Source: Holophagaceae bacterium (GTDB taxonomy: Bacteria > Acidobacteriota > Holophagae > Holophagales > Holophagaceae). Taken from it: DNA of 36,884 nucleotides. The notes under the pieces are model-generated. The model did no database searches, was not told the origin of the DNA, and saw nothing but the letters and a program-made list of their open reading frames with translations. This document shows positions 15,604 through 27,702 of the stretch, one piece after another. The stretch lies in assembly GCA_013334395.1 (NCBI GenBank), contig JAAXXS010000010.1, positions 1 through 36,884 of the forward strand. The letters run 5' to 3'. Positions within the stretch are counted from its first letter, which is position 1; each line of letters starts with the position of its first letter. The translations under genes and the position numbers were made by a program.

Positions 15604-15957
15604 ATGGCTGTCTCTGCGAGCTTCCGCGCCTACCTCCTCGAGCTGCTGGGAGCGGTTCGTCCTGTCACGTCGCGCCCCATGTTTGGCGGTCTGGCCATCT
15701 TCGCGGAAGGCCGTACTTTCGCGCTTGTGGCGGACGAGGTCCTCTACTTCAAGGTGGACGATACCAACCGCCCGGACTTCGAAGCCGCGGGCATGGGGCC
15801 CTTCCTGCCCTTCGGCGACCCTGCGAAGCCCATGCAGTATTACGAACTGCCCGCGGAGGTCCTGGAGGATTCCGACCTGCTGGCGGTCTGGATGGCCAAG
15901 GCCATCGCCGTGGCGGGCCGGGCCAAACCCAAGGCGAAGCGGAAGCCGCGGCCGTGA
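15604..15957 (+). CDS. TfoX N-terminal-domain protein
   Basis: A 117-residue protein consisting only of the TfoX_N (Sxy N-terminal) domain: RPMFGGLAIFAEGRTFALVADEVLYFKVDD and the C-terminal helix YYELPAEVLEDSDLLAVWMAKAIAVAG, then a basic tail (KPKAKRKPRP). Full-length TfoX/Sxy regulates competence with CRP in gamma-proteobacteria, but single-domain versions are widespread and of unknown function. Its stop overlaps the GTG start of rsmE (GTGA), so the two are translationally coupled. The basic tail might contact nucleic acid, which is an inference. Confidence 0.85.
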   Translation: MAVSASFRAYLLELLGAVRPVTSRPMFGGLAIFAEGRTFALVADEVLYFKVDDTNRPDFEAAGMGPFLPFGDPAKPMQYYELPAEVLEDSDLLAVWMAKAIAVAGRAKPKAKRKPRP

Positions 15958-16661
15958 ACCTCGTCCTGCTCCTGCCCGAGGACCTGGTGACACCGGACCG
16001 CGCCCGCCTCACGGGGCGGCGGCTGGCCCACGTGCGGGAGGTCCACCGGGCCGCCGTGGGCGGGGAGCTGGCCGTGGGCCTGCTGGGCGGCGCCATGGGG
16101 CGCGGCCGGGTGCTGCGCCTGGATGACGAGGCGCTCGAGCTGTCCTTCGTGCTGGATCAGGCGCCGCCGCCCAAGCTGCCCCTGACGCTGGTGATCGCCC
16201 TGCCGCGGCCCAAGGTGCTGAACCGCGTGGTGGCCGCCGCCGCCAGCCTGGGCGCCGACCGCCTGGTGCTGCTCAACGCCTGGAAGGTGGAGAAGGCCTA
16301 CTGGGCCAGCCCCCGGCTGCGGCCGGAGAGCCTCCGGGAGCAGCTGCTCCTGGGCCTGGAGCAGGCCAAGGACACGGGGCTGCCCGAACTGCAGCTGGCG
16401 CGGCTGTTCCGGCCCTTCGTGGAGGACGAGCTGCCGGGGCTGGTGGGGCAGGGCACGGGCCTAGTGGCCCACCCGGGGGCTGGGGGCGAGACGCCGAAGC
16501 TCCTGGTGGCGCCCATCACCCTGGCCATCGGCCCCGAGGGTGGCTGGATCGACGCTGAGCTCCAGAGCCTGTTGCGCGCGGGCCTGAGGCCCCTGGACCT
16601 GGGGCCGCGCATCCTGCGCACCGAGACGGCTCTGGCGGCGCTGGTGGGGCGGCTGTTCTGA
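15954..16661 (+). CDS. rsmE: 16S rRNA m3U1498 methyltransferase RsmE
   Basis: A 235-residue SPOUT-fold methyltransferase that methylates N3 of U1498 in 16S rRNA. An N-terminal PUA-like domain with HVREVHRAAVGGEL is followed by the knotted catalytic domain: LPRPKVLNRVVAAAASLGAD, LGLEQAKDTGLP, LAIGPEGGWIDAEL and LGPRILRTETALAAL, the last two forming the SAM-binding trefoil knot. It starts with GTG overlapping the stop of the TfoX-N gene. A strong inverted repeat with six Ts follows the stop. Length is typical of the family (about 240). Confidence 0.93.
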   Translation: MNLVLLLPEDLVTPDRARLTGRRLAHVREVHRAAVGGELAVGLLGGAMGRGRVLRLDDEALELSFVLDQAPPPKLPLTLVIALPRPKVLNRVVAAAASLGADRLVLLNAWKVEKAYWASPRLRPESLREQLLLGLEQAKDTGLPELQLARLFRPFVEDELPGLVGQGTGLVAHPGAGGETPKLLVAPITLAIGPEGGWIDAELQSLLRAGLRPLDLGPRILRTETALAALVGRLF

Positions 16662-16712
16662 GGCCCGGCCGAATTCTGGTATCCGCCATTGACAGACGAC
16701 AGACAAGGATTT

Positions 16713-16792
16713 GCCACCAAGGCACCAAGAACTGCAAGGTTGAAACTCTGTTGTCCTTCTAGATGTCTTGGAGCCTTGGTGGCGAGTTTTTT
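16713..16792 (+). terminator. Repeat-built terminator of rsmE
   Basis: GCCACCAAGGCACCAAGA at 16713-16730 pairs with 16766-16783 over 18 bp with a single mismatch; a run of six Ts follows at 16787-16792. The arms are CACCAAGG words of the interspersed repeat family. It lies between convergent rsmE and the aminopeptidase gene. Confidence 0.7.
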
Positions 16793-16816
16793 CCTTACTC
16801 CGCCTTCGAACGGGGG

Positions 16817-17965
16817 TCAAAACCCCACGGTGTAGGCCCCATCCCGCATCAGCGGCACGCAGCTTCCGTCAGGCATCGTCAGGTCCACGGTCAGGACCTG
16901 CACGTCGGGCTGGGTCTCGGGGACGTAGACGCGGTCGATGTGGATGACGGCCCCGGGGCTGGAGAACTGGGCGGGACCCACCTGGCCGCCGAAGTGGTCG
17001 CTGCGGCCGAAGGCCAGGTGCAGGCCCAGCTTCTCGTCCAGGAGGATCTCGCCCACGGGCTTCACGCCGAAGGCCGCCAGCACGCCCAGGCCCAGCTCCG
17101 CGAGGTTGCCGTAGGCCGGCTCGCGCTGGAGGTGCTCGGCCTCGGCCTGGGAGGCGGGGCCTTCGGACAGCACGGCCACAGCCACGTTGCCCTCGATGCG
17201 GTAGCGGACGAGTTCCGCGCCGAACTGCACGGGCATGATGCCGGCCGTGCGGCTGGGATCGCCGGGCCGCTCGCCCTCGTAGGGCACGATGTAGGCCTCG
17301 CCCGAGGGCAGGTTGCCTGCCACGCCGGGCTCGGGCAGCAGGCCGCCGGAGGCGTGCCCCGTGCGGTGGCGCAGGTCCAGGTGGAGCGCGCACTCCCCGG
17401 TGGGCGTACCGAAGCAGAAGTCCGCGCCCTCCGCCCGGTCCAGCAGGTCCTTCAGCAGCAGCACCCGGCGGTTCACCTCGGTGTAGTCCAGGCGCAGGGC
17501 GGGGATCATGTCCGCGCGGAAGCCCGGCATGGTGGCGGCGCGGATGGGAAATCGCTTCGCGGCCAGCTTCAGGGGCGCCGTGGCCGAGAACTTGGTCAGG
17601 GCGATGAGGATGGGGTGCTCGGCGTAGAGCTCCGCAAAGCTCACCGAGGCGGCGGGATCCAGGGCGTCCGCGGTGGGCAGGGGGCCGCCGGCGTGCAGCC
17701 AGACCCGCGCAGGCAGGTCGCCGTTGTTGGTGTGGATGTTGGGATAGATCGCCAGGTGCGTGGCCAGCCCCAGCTCGGCACCCCGAGCGTTCAGCTGCGC
17801 GGCCCAGTCCGCCGCCATGGCCCGCCGCGCCGCCCAGTCGGCGTCATCAGGCACCTGCGCGTCCGGCAGATCCACCAGGATCGCCAGCGCCTTTTCCCCC
17901 GGCCGCAGCACGAACACCCGCTGCACCAGCGCCACCAGTTCCTGTCCCGTCAGCTGCTCCGTCAT
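16817..17965 (-). CDS. M29-type (aminopeptidase T-like) metallo-aminopeptidase
   Basis: A 382-residue protein whose C-terminal half shows the thermophilic aminopeptidase signatures: AGNLPSGEAYIVPYEG, AELGLGVLAAF, LLDEKLGLHLAFGRSDHFGG and FSSPGAVIHIDRVYVP. These supply the Glu, His and Asp metal ligands of clan M29 enzymes, which release N-terminal residues from peptides in the cytosol. The N-terminal part (VLRPGEKALAILVDLPDAQVPDDADW) is more divergent. The ATG at 17965 is favoured over 17992 because CGGAGG lies 6 bases before it. It is downstream of ilvA on the same strand, but a dispersed repeat separates them. It is possibly a distant rather than a canonical member. Confidence 0.75.
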   Translation of the reverse strand: MTEQLTGQELVALVQRVFVLRPGEKALAILVDLPDAQVPDDADWAARRAMAADWAAQLNARGAELGLATHLAIYPNIHTNNGDLPARVWLHAGGPLPTADALDPAASVSFAELYAEHPILIALTKFSATAPLKLAAKRFPIRAATMPGFRADMIPALRLDYTEVNRRVLLLKDLLDRAEGADFCFGTPTGECALHLDLRHRTGHASGGLLPEPGVAGNLPSGEAYIVPYEGERPGDPSRTAGIMPVQFGAELVRYRIEGNVAVAVLSEGPASQAEAEHLQREPAYGNLAELGLGVLAAFGVKPVGEILLDEKLGLHLAFGRSDHFGGQVGPAQFSSPGAVIHIDRVYVPETQPDVQVLTVDLTMPDGSCVPLMRDGAYTVGF

Positions 17966-18015
17966 GAAAGCCTCCGACAGGGAGGATGCCACAGCCCGTC
18001 CTCTTCCGCGCCCCT

Positions 18016-18055
18016 CCGCCCTCTCGTCTTTTCTCCGCGAGCGTTGTTGTCTTTC
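18016..18055. repeat. CCGCC-TCTCGTC...GTTGTT dispersed repeat, copy 2
   Basis: About 35 bases closely matching 12789-12825. It begins 4 bases after the stop of ilvA (minus strand). Read on the minus strand it is the CGCGGAGAAAAGACG type of word repeat. Confidence 0.65.
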
Positions 18056-18059
18056 TAAC

Positions 18060-19595
<1,536 letters not shown>

Positions 19596-19621
19596 TGAGA
19601 CTCCAGAGCTGCAGAACGAAG

Positions 19622-19649
19622 AACCCCCCGACGGTGAGGTGCGGGGGGT
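19622..19649 (-). terminator. Attenuator terminator upstream of ilvA
   Basis: On the minus strand an 8 bp stem ACCCCCCG/CGGGGGGT (19642-19649 with 19623-19630), 11-base loop, followed by the T-rich TTCTTCGTTCT. Its left arm shares bases 19646-19649 with the antiterminator, so only one of the two can form. It lies about 30 bases before the ilvA ATG. Confidence 0.75.
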
Positions 19650-19686
19650 GGCAGGGAACGAAGGCGTGAACCCGTCCTAGCCACCC
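19646..19686 (-). promoter_or_regulatory. Antiterminator stem of the ilvA attenuator
   Basis: GGGTGGC (19680-19686, minus strand, overlapping the last leader codons and stop) is perfectly complementary to GCCACCC (19646-19652). A ribosome stalled on the Ile codons would leave this pairing free and block the terminator; a ribosome reaching the stop codon would cover GGGTGGC and allow termination. Confidence 0.65.
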
Positions 19687-19730
19687 TGGGGGATGCTAAT
19701 GGACCGAATGATGGAAAAGGCGATGGGCAC
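19677..19730 (-). CDS. Isoleucine-rich attenuation leader peptide of ilvA
   Basis: A 17-residue open frame from GTG at 19730 to TAG at 19677: MPIAFSIIRSISIPQGG, with five Ile in 17 residues, four of them (ATC ATT, ATT, ATC) just before the antiterminator arm. TTGAGAG lies 5-11 bases before the GTG as a weak ribosome site; a TTG at 19742 would give a four-residue longer form. The peptide itself is expected to have no function except to report charged tRNA-Ile supply to the ilvA terminator. It is too short for ordinary gene finders. The structure and order match classical amino-acid biosynthetic attenuators. Confidence 0.7.
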   Translation of the reverse strand: MPIAFSIIRSISIPQGG

Positions 19731-19757
19731 GGGTGCTCTCAAGCGTGGTGATGATTC

Positions 19758-19786
19758 AGCCTAGCAGCCGCTGACCCGCCCCACAA
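19758..19786 (-). promoter_or_regulatory. Promoter of the ilvA leader transcript
   Basis: On the minus strand TTGTGG (19781-19786) and TAGGCT (19758-19763) are separated by exactly 17 bases. Transcription would start near 19750, about 20 bases before the leader GTG. Confidence 0.6.
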
Positions 19787-19884
19787 GGCGGCGGCCCCGC
19801 TGGACCGCCGGGCTGGCAGAATGGAGGCATGCCGGATGGTCTGCTTGAGCCCTCGCCCTTCGCCGCGCTCCACCCGGAGGCGGC

Positions 19885-20601
19885 ATGGTGAAGGCGCGGG
19901 GCTGGGGTTGGCGGGTCCTCAAGGCCCTGGGCTGGGCCCTGGGCCTGTTCCTGGGCCTGAACCTACTTCTGGTGCTGATCTTCCGCTTCGTCCCGGTGCC
20001 CAGCTCGGGCCTGATGGTGCAGCGCCGGCTGGAGGCTTGGTCCGGGGACAAGCCCTACACGGCCCGCCATCGCTGGGTGCCCCTGGAGCAGATCTCCCCC
20101 AGCCTGGGCGTGGCCGTGATCGCGGCAGAGGACCAGAACTTCGCCGACCACTTCGGCTTCGACTGGCAGGCCATCGAGAAGGCCGTGCAGCACAACGAGA
20201 CCAGCCGCCGCAAGCGGGGCGCCTCCACCGTGTCCCAGCAGACCGCCAAGAACCTCTTCCTCTGGAGCAGCCGCTCCTGGACCCGGAAGGGGCTGGAGGC
20301 CTGGTTCACCCTGCTGATCGAGGCAGGCTGGACCAAGAAGCGGATCCTGGAGGTCTACCTCAACATCGTGGAGTTCGGCGACGGCGTCTACGGGGCCGAG
20401 GCCGCAGCTCGGACCTACTTCGGCAAGCCCGCCAAGCGCATAACGCCCAGCGAGGCGGCCCTGCTGGCAGCGGTGCTGCCCAACCCCCGGAAGTTCCACG
20501 CCAACGCGCCCAGCGACTACATCCGGGGTCGCCAGTCCTGGATCCTGAACCAGATGCGGCAGCTGGGCGGGGACCAGGTGGTGAAGGACCTGGAGAGCTG
20601 A
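19885..20601 (+). CDS. mtgA: Monofunctional peptidoglycan glycosyltransferase MtgA
   Basis: A 238-residue GT51 enzyme polymerising lipid II into glycan strands in the periplasm. One N-terminal membrane helix (about residues 10-32, [21 protein letters not shown]) anchors it. The five GT51 motifs are clear, including [18 protein letters not shown] (catalytic Glu), [49 protein letters not shown] and [23 protein letters not shown] [19 protein letters not shown]. There is no transpeptidase domain, so the monofunctional type is certain. GGAGG lies just before the ATG at 19885. Confidence 0.96.
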   Translation: MVKARGWGWRVLKALGWALGLFLGLNLLLVLIFRFVPVPSSGLMVQRRLEAWSGDKPYTARHRWVPLEQISPSLGVAVIAAEDQNFADHFGFDWQAIEKAVQHNETSRRKRGASTVSQQTAKNLFLWSSRSWTRKGLEAWFTLLIEAGWTKKRILEVYLNIVEFGDGVYGAEAAARTYFGKPAKRITPSEAALLAAVLPNPRKFHANAPSDYIRGRQSWILNQMRQLGGDQVVKDLES

Positions 20602-20650
20602 CAGCCCCCTGCCGGGCCGGCGGACGGATGTCACGATTCAGGACCCGCTG

Positions 20651-20700
20651 GTTTTCTTCCTGGATGCCCGCTATAGAATGGGGTCACCCATCCAGGAGGA
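20651..20700 (+). promoter_or_regulatory. Promoter and ribosome site of mdh
   Basis: TATAGAAT at 20672-20679 is a good -10 box with a weak TTTTCT-type -35 region about 17 bases upstream. AGGAGGA at 20694-20700 is a near-consensus ribosome site six bases before the ATG, indicating high expression. Confidence 0.6.
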
Positions 20701-20706
20701 TCACCC

Positions 20707-21693
20707 ATGAAGACCCCCGTTCGCGTGGCTGTCACCGGCGCCGCCGGCCAGATCGGATACAGCCTGCTCTTCCGCATCGCCAGTGGCGCGATGCTGGGCG
20801 CAGATCAGCCCGTGATCCTCCAGCTCCTGGAGATCACTCCCGCCCTGAAGGCGCTCAACGGCGTCTGCATGGAACTCAACGACTGCGCCTTCCCCCTGCT
20901 GGCGGGCATCGTGACCTCCGACGATCCCATGGTGGCCTTCAAGGACGCCGACTACGCGCTGCTCGTGGGCGCCCTGCCGCGCAAGGCCGGCATGGAGCGG
21001 GCCGACCTGCTGAACGCCAACGGCGGCATCTTCAAGCCCCAGGGCCACGCCCTGAGCGAAGTGGCCAGCCGCAATGTGCGCGTCCTGGTGGTGGGCAACC
21101 CCGCCAACACGAACGCCTTCATCGCCCTCAGCAACGCCCCCAAGCTGAAGCCCAGCCAGTTCCACGCCATGGTGCGCCTGGACCACAATCGCGCCATCTC
21201 CCAGCTGGCCGCCAAGACCGGCGCCCCCGTCACGGCCATCAAGCAGATGACCATCTGGGGCAACCACAGCGTCACCCAGTTCCCCGACCTCTACCACGCC
21301 ACCGTGGACGGCAAGTGCGCCTACGACCTGGTGAACGACCACGCCTGGTATGAGTCCTCCTACATCCCCACCGTCGCCAAGCGCGGCGCCGCCATCATCG
21401 AGGCCCGCGGCCTCAGCAGCGCCGCCAGCGCCGCCTCCGCCGCCATCGACCACATGAAGAGCTGGGCCCTGGGCACCCCCGAGGGTGACTGGACCAGCAT
21501 GGCCTTCCCCTCCGACGGCAGCTACGGCGTGCCCGAGGGCCTGGTCTACGGCTTCCCCGTCACGGTCAAGGACGGCAACGTCAAGATCGTCCAGGGCCTG
21601 GAGATCAACGCCTTCAGCCGCGCCAAGATGGACGCCACCGCCAAGGAACTGGGCGAAGAGCGCGACGCGGTGAAGGAACTCGGCCTCATCTAG
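20707..21693 (+). CDS. mdh: Malate dehydrogenase (type 2, NAD-dependent)
   Basis: A 328-residue enzyme interconverting malate and oxaloacetate in the TCA cycle. The cofactor site is [46 protein letters not shown] (catalytic Asp and Arg) and [13 protein letters not shown] (catalytic His) are the substrate motifs. This motif set and length are those of the cytosolic-type MDH found in Thermus, actinobacteria and beta/gamma-proteobacteria rather than the LDH-like MDH. A strong ribosome site and a perfect 20 bp stem terminator mark it as an efficient single-gene unit. Codon usage is clean, as expected for a highly expressed gene. Confidence 0.96.
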   Translation: MKTPVRVAVTGAAGQIGYSLLFRIASGAMLGADQPVILQLLEITPALKALNGVCMELNDCAFPLLAGIVTSDDPMVAFKDADYALLVGALPRKAGMERADLLNANGGIFKPQGHALSEVASRNVRVLVVGNPANTNAFIALSNAPKLKPSQFHAMVRLDHNRAISQLAAKTGAPVTAIKQMTIWGNHSVTQFPDLYHATVDGKCAYDLVNDHAWYESSYIPTVAKRGAAIIEARGLSSAASAASAAIDHMKSWALGTPEGDWTSMAFPSDGSYGVPEGLVYGFPVTVKDGNVKIVQGLEINAFSRAKMDATAKELGEERDAVKELGLI

Positions 21694-21703
21694 ACTTAGT
21701 CAG

Positions 21704-21747
21704 AGAAAATGAGAGCGCAGAGGGTGACCTCTGCGCTCTCATTTTCT
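21704..21747. terminator. Perfect 20 bp bidirectional terminator
   Basis: Bases 21704-21723 and 21728-21747 are perfectly complementary (stem AGAAAATGAGAGCGCAGAGG, loop GTGA). The A-rich left end and T-rich right end give a T-run on each strand, so it can end both mdh (plus) and the converging gene at 21797 (minus). Confidence 0.85.
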
Positions 21748-21796
21748 TGAGATAAAAGTTGAAAAGGAAGCTTGGGGTGGTTCCTGTTGCTTGTGC

Positions 21797-22195
21797 CTAC
21801 CGAGGCAGGCGCTCAAGGAGGATGCCTGGGGCCGGGGACTCGGGCTTGTAGTAGGCGAGGCGCCCCGGGAGGCAGGACAGGATGGCCCCGCCGCGGTGCA
21901 GGCAGATCTCGTTGAGGGCCTGGGCCAGCGGGAGCTCCCGGCCGTCGGCTTTCAGGCCATCGACCATGATGTGGCAGGTGGGTCCGGCGCCTTTGGACCT
22001 GAGGAGCTGCTCGAGTCCGGCGGGGAAGTCCTGGTCGCCGGGGACCTCCGTGCCCAGTTCGGCGATATAGGGGAGGTGCCGGTTCAGGCGGCTGAGGATC
22101 TCCTGGCGCCGCTTAGGGAGCGCCAGGAAGTGGATCCAGCGCGCCCGCTGGGCCGAGGCAATGAAGGCCTTCACAAAGGCTTCTTCGTGACCCAT
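21797..22195 (-). CDS. Hypothetical protein, 132 aa
   Basis: A soluble protein beginning MGHEEAFVKAFIASAQRARW and ending PAPGILLERLPR. It contains two Cys (TCHIMVD, EICLHRGGAILSCLPGRLAYYKPE) and no membrane span. I do not recognise it. GAGGAG lies a few bases before the ATG at 22195, and the converging terminator at 21704-21747 would serve it, so it looks like a real expressed gene. The segment FLALPKRRQEILSRLNRHLPY could be a helical core. No function is offered. Confidence 0.7.
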   Translation of the reverse strand: MGHEEAFVKAFIASAQRARWIHFLALPKRRQEILSRLNRHLPYIAELGTEVPGDQDFPAGLEQLLRSKGAGPTCHIMVDGLKADGRELPLAQALNEICLHRGGAILSCLPGRLAYYKPESPAPGILLERLPR

Positions 22196-22247
22196 GGGGA
22201 GACTCCTCGGAGATGCATTACAACCTGCGCAAAAAAAGCTAATCAGC

Positions 22248-22360
22248 CACCGATGAACACCGATAACTGCTGATTAAAAGCTGATAAAAGAAAATTTATC
22301 AAAAGATGATGATCGTGGGTTTTTCGGTGTTCCTCATGCCTTTATCGGTGTTCATCGGTG
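22248..22360. repeat. Long inverted repeat of ACCGATGAACACCGATAA
   Basis: The arms 22248-22266 and 22342-22360 are perfectly complementary over 19 bp (CACCGATGAACACCGATAA). The loop of about 75 bases is AT-rich, unlike the rest of the window, and contains further GATGAT/GATAA words. It is the clearest member of the GATGAAC family, between two same-strand genes. Confidence 0.75.
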
Positions 22361-22405
22361 TCTGGTTCTTTTCTTCTTCCTGTTTTCGGTAAATTCAAAG
22401 CGGGT

Positions 22406-23062
22406 TCAGGACGGTTCGGCGAGCAGCAGGCGGTTCTTGGGGGTGATGTCGCCGGGGATCAGCTGGGTGTGGACCTGGTAGCCCTGGGTGCGCAGCCATG
22501 CCACCCGCGTGGCGTCCATGGCCAGGGGGCCGTCCAGCCAGCCCTCCAGGCCGCCGAGGTCGCCGGTCTTCAGGTCGTGGCAGCAGGGCAGCACCGCCAC
22601 GGTGGCTCGGGCTTCCACGGCCCGCGCCAGGATCTGGTCCGTCAGGCCGCCGCAGGCATGGGCCGAGACCACCAGGTCTTCAGAAGCCAGGGGGATGTTG
22701 TTCAGGTCGGTCTCCAGGAACTGCACCCGGCCCGCAAGGCGCGGCCAGGCCTCGCCCAGGGTGGCTGCCAGGGTCGCGGCGCTCTTCGGCAGGCGCAGGT
22801 CCACGGCCAGGGCCTCGGGAGAGCTGTCGTCCAGCAGGAGGAGAATCTGGGCCAGCAGGCCGTGGCCGCAAGCCAGGTCCACGACCCGCCGGCCCCGGAA
22901 CCGCCGCCGCACCCGGCGGGCCACTTCCCAGGCTTCAAAGAGCTCCTTGCGCGGCAGGCAGCCGGCCATGCAGACGGCCCGGGCGATGGCGTTGAAGAGG
23001 GTCTCCCCGCTGAACTGAGGCAGGAGCTTGGGGGTGAGCCGGTTGCGGGAGGCGCGGTCCAT
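22406..23062 (-). CDS. Class I SAM-dependent methyltransferase
   Basis: A 218-residue protein with the SAM-binding motif I VVDLACGHGLLAQILLLLDD and the following acidic residue in ALAVDLRLPKSA. DLVVSAHACGGLTDQILARA and VLPCCHDLK resemble motifs of the methyltransferase group that includes putative RNA cap/tRNA enzymes (HACGGLTD, PCCH). The substrate is unknown. The start MDRASRNRLTPKLL at 23062 is chosen because AGGAA lies about 10 bases upstream; the frame remains open to 23125, but that stretch is proline-rich. It follows the SEC-C/YkgJ gene by 70 bp on the same strand. Confidence 0.8.
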   Translation of the reverse strand: MDRASRNRLTPKLLPQFSGETLFNAIARAVCMAGCLPRKELFEAWEVARRVRRRFRGRRVVDLACGHGLLAQILLLLDDSSPEALAVDLRLPKSAATLAATLGEAWPRLAGRVQFLETDLNNIPLASEDLVVSAHACGGLTDQILARAVEARATVAVLPCCHDLKTGDLGGLEGWLDGPLAMDATRVAWLRTQGYQVHTQLIPGDITPKNRLLLAEPS

Positions 23063-23132
23063 GGGGCAGGGTTCCTGGGGTCGGGATGTCGGAGGGTGCG
23101 GGGATGCCACCGGAGGCGCACCCAAGGACAGC

Positions 23133-23972
23133 TTACGGGATCAGGGGAGGGGTGCCGGGAGGAGCCTCCCCGGGGCCGGCCTGCCTCGCCTCCAGCAGCA
23201 GCCGACCCAGGGTCCGCTTGATCGAGTCCCGGTGCAGCGTGAACACCACCGTCAGGATCATGGCCAGCTCCAGGTGGTTGATGCCACGGGCCTCGGGGTT
23301 CTCCACGCCATTGTGCGGAGCGCAGTGCCGGTCGGTCTCCTCGGCGAGGTGGACCCGGCAGACCAGGGGCCGCACCGGCCAGATTCGGCAGCTCTTCGCG
23401 ACCGGGTCCAGAAAGAGGCAGGACTGATCTTCCGGTGCCTGATCGTTCCAGGTCGTCGCCCCGGTGTGGTCACCTTGGCTGTCGAAAGTCACGTAATCCA
23501 GCTGGCGGAAGGCCTTGTCGTAGTCAATCTCCAGGCCCCGGGCCTGGCAGAAAGCCTGGATGCCGGCGGCTTCACTGGAGGTGCAGTAGACGAGCTCGTG
23601 ACAGCAGTTGGCGCAACCCCTGTGGCAGAAGGGGGGCGGGTAGCCGAACCGCTGATCCCGCTGGATCAGAGCTTCGATCAGGGCATCGACCTCTTCATGG
23701 ATGTGAGTCGTGCCATTAGGCCCCGCCGCCAGATAGCGTTCAGCAATCCCCCGGAAGGCCTTCCAGGGGGTCTCGGCGGAGGCGCCTTCCAGCTCCTCCA
23801 GGAGGTTCCCATAGAGCAGCAGGTCGCCATCTTTGATGATGTGTTCCTCCACCCACCGGCGGTCTGCGTCGAAGCCTGGCGCCGGGTGGATTTTCGTGCG
23901 AATTGAGCCACAGCAGTTTTTGACTTTCTTCCCGCTTCCACAGGAGCATGGCTCGTTGCGACCCGTCTTCAT
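23133..23972 (-). CDS. SEC-C plus YkgJ-type cysteine-cluster protein
   Basis: A 279-residue protein joining two metal-binding parts. Residues 1-25 are a SEC-C zinc motif (NEPCSCGSGKKVKNCCG, as at the C terminus of SecA). The rest is the YkgJ family with its eight-Cys pattern: FCHRGCANCCHELVY in the middle and CLFLDPVAKSCRIWPVRPLVCRVH towards the end. YkgJ proteins are thought to chelate zinc or iron-sulphur; their role is not known. The start at 23972 has GGAGGG before it. A hairpin terminator for the upstream nrdJ lies just before this gene, so it has its own transcript. Confidence 0.85.
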   Translation of the reverse strand: MKTGRNEPCSCGSGKKVKNCCGSIRTKIHPAPGFDADRRWVEEHIIKDGDLLLYGNLLEELEGASAETPWKAFRGIAERYLAAGPNGTTHIHEEVDALIEALIQRDQRFGYPPPFCHRGCANCCHELVYCTSSEAAGIQAFCQARGLEIDYDKAFRQLDYVTFDSQGDHTGATTWNDQAPEDQSCLFLDPVAKSCRIWPVRPLVCRVHLAEETDRHCAPHNGVENPEARGINHLELAMILTVVFTLHRDSIKRTLGRLLLEARQAGPGEAPPGTPPLIP

Positions 23973-24020
23973 GGCGCACCCTCCATCCGGTGGCGGTGCC
24001 CGGTGGCACGGTTTGGGACG

Positions 24021-24050
24021 AGCAAAAGGCCCCGACGCGGGGCCTTTGCT
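24021..24050 (-). terminator. Rho-independent terminator of nrdJ
   Basis: On the minus strand AGCAAAGGCCCCG pairs with CGGGGCC(T)TTTGCT around a three-base loop, followed by TTTT-rich sequence; it begins 21 bases after the nrdJ stop. Confidence 0.8.
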
Positions 24051-24070
24051 CTTGGGCGTGTCGCAGACAC

Positions 24071-27481
<3,411 letters not shown>

Positions 27482-27529
27482 GGTCAGTCCTGAGCTCAAG
27501 ATTAATGTTGGAACAAATAGAGGAGTACG

Positions 27530-27576
27530 GGCGCTATTCCAGGAAAGAAACAACCTTTCCAGAGGCGTGCAGCGCC
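27530..27576 (-). promoter_or_regulatory. Nested stem-loop in the nrdJ leader
   Basis: GGCGCT/AGCGCC (27530-27535 with 27571-27576) encloses GGAAAG/CTTTCC (27542-27547 with 27555-27560), and CCCC-GTTTTTT-GGGG follows upstream at 27578-27593. It may influence nrdJ translation or termination. I see no B12-box or other cobalamin riboswitch signature. Confidence 0.35.
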
Positions 27577-27631
27577 ACCCCAAAAAACGGGGGAATTTGC
27601 ATACGACCTCTAGGGGTTGTGCCGGAGATCA

Positions 27632-27660
27632 AGGATCGCCCCAAGATGTAGGGGTGTCAA
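27632..27660 (-). promoter_or_regulatory. Candidate nrdJ promoter with NrdR-like box
   Basis: On the minus strand a perfect -35 TTGACA (27655-27660) is followed 17 bases later by a weak -10 GATCCT (27632-27637). The spacer holds CCCCTACATCTTGGGG (27639-27654), whose core CTACATCTTG matches the NrdR box core CWATATATWG at 8 of 10 positions. NrdR boxes normally come in pairs about 31 bp apart; a second box is not clear, so this is tentative. Confidence 0.4.
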
Positions 27661-27670
27661 GAGGCGGCGA

Positions 27671-27696
27671 GCTGATTTTGCCACCGCAAAATCAGC
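27671..27696. repeat. Perfect 11 bp hairpin GCTGATTTTGC
   Basis: 27671-27681 and 27686-27696 are exact complements with a CACC loop. It stands between the nrdJ promoter and the structured segment 27703-27884. There is no T-run on either side, so it may be an operator or an RNA 3' end rather than a standard terminator. Confidence 0.5.
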
Positions 27697-27702
27697 ACCA
27701 AA

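Noticed and set aside
19740..19760. His-rich micro-frame (CAT CAC CAC) or IITT frame before ilvA
   Set aside because: The His frame has no start codon and ends after six codons; the IITT frame is preceded directly by TGA. The GTG frame at 19730 has a start, Ile codons and the right position relative to the stems.
27482..27700. Cobalamin riboswitch upstream of the B12-dependent nrdJ
   Set aside because: No B12-box (GCCACTG / AGCCAGGAGACCTGCC-like) or conserved core was found on the minus strand.
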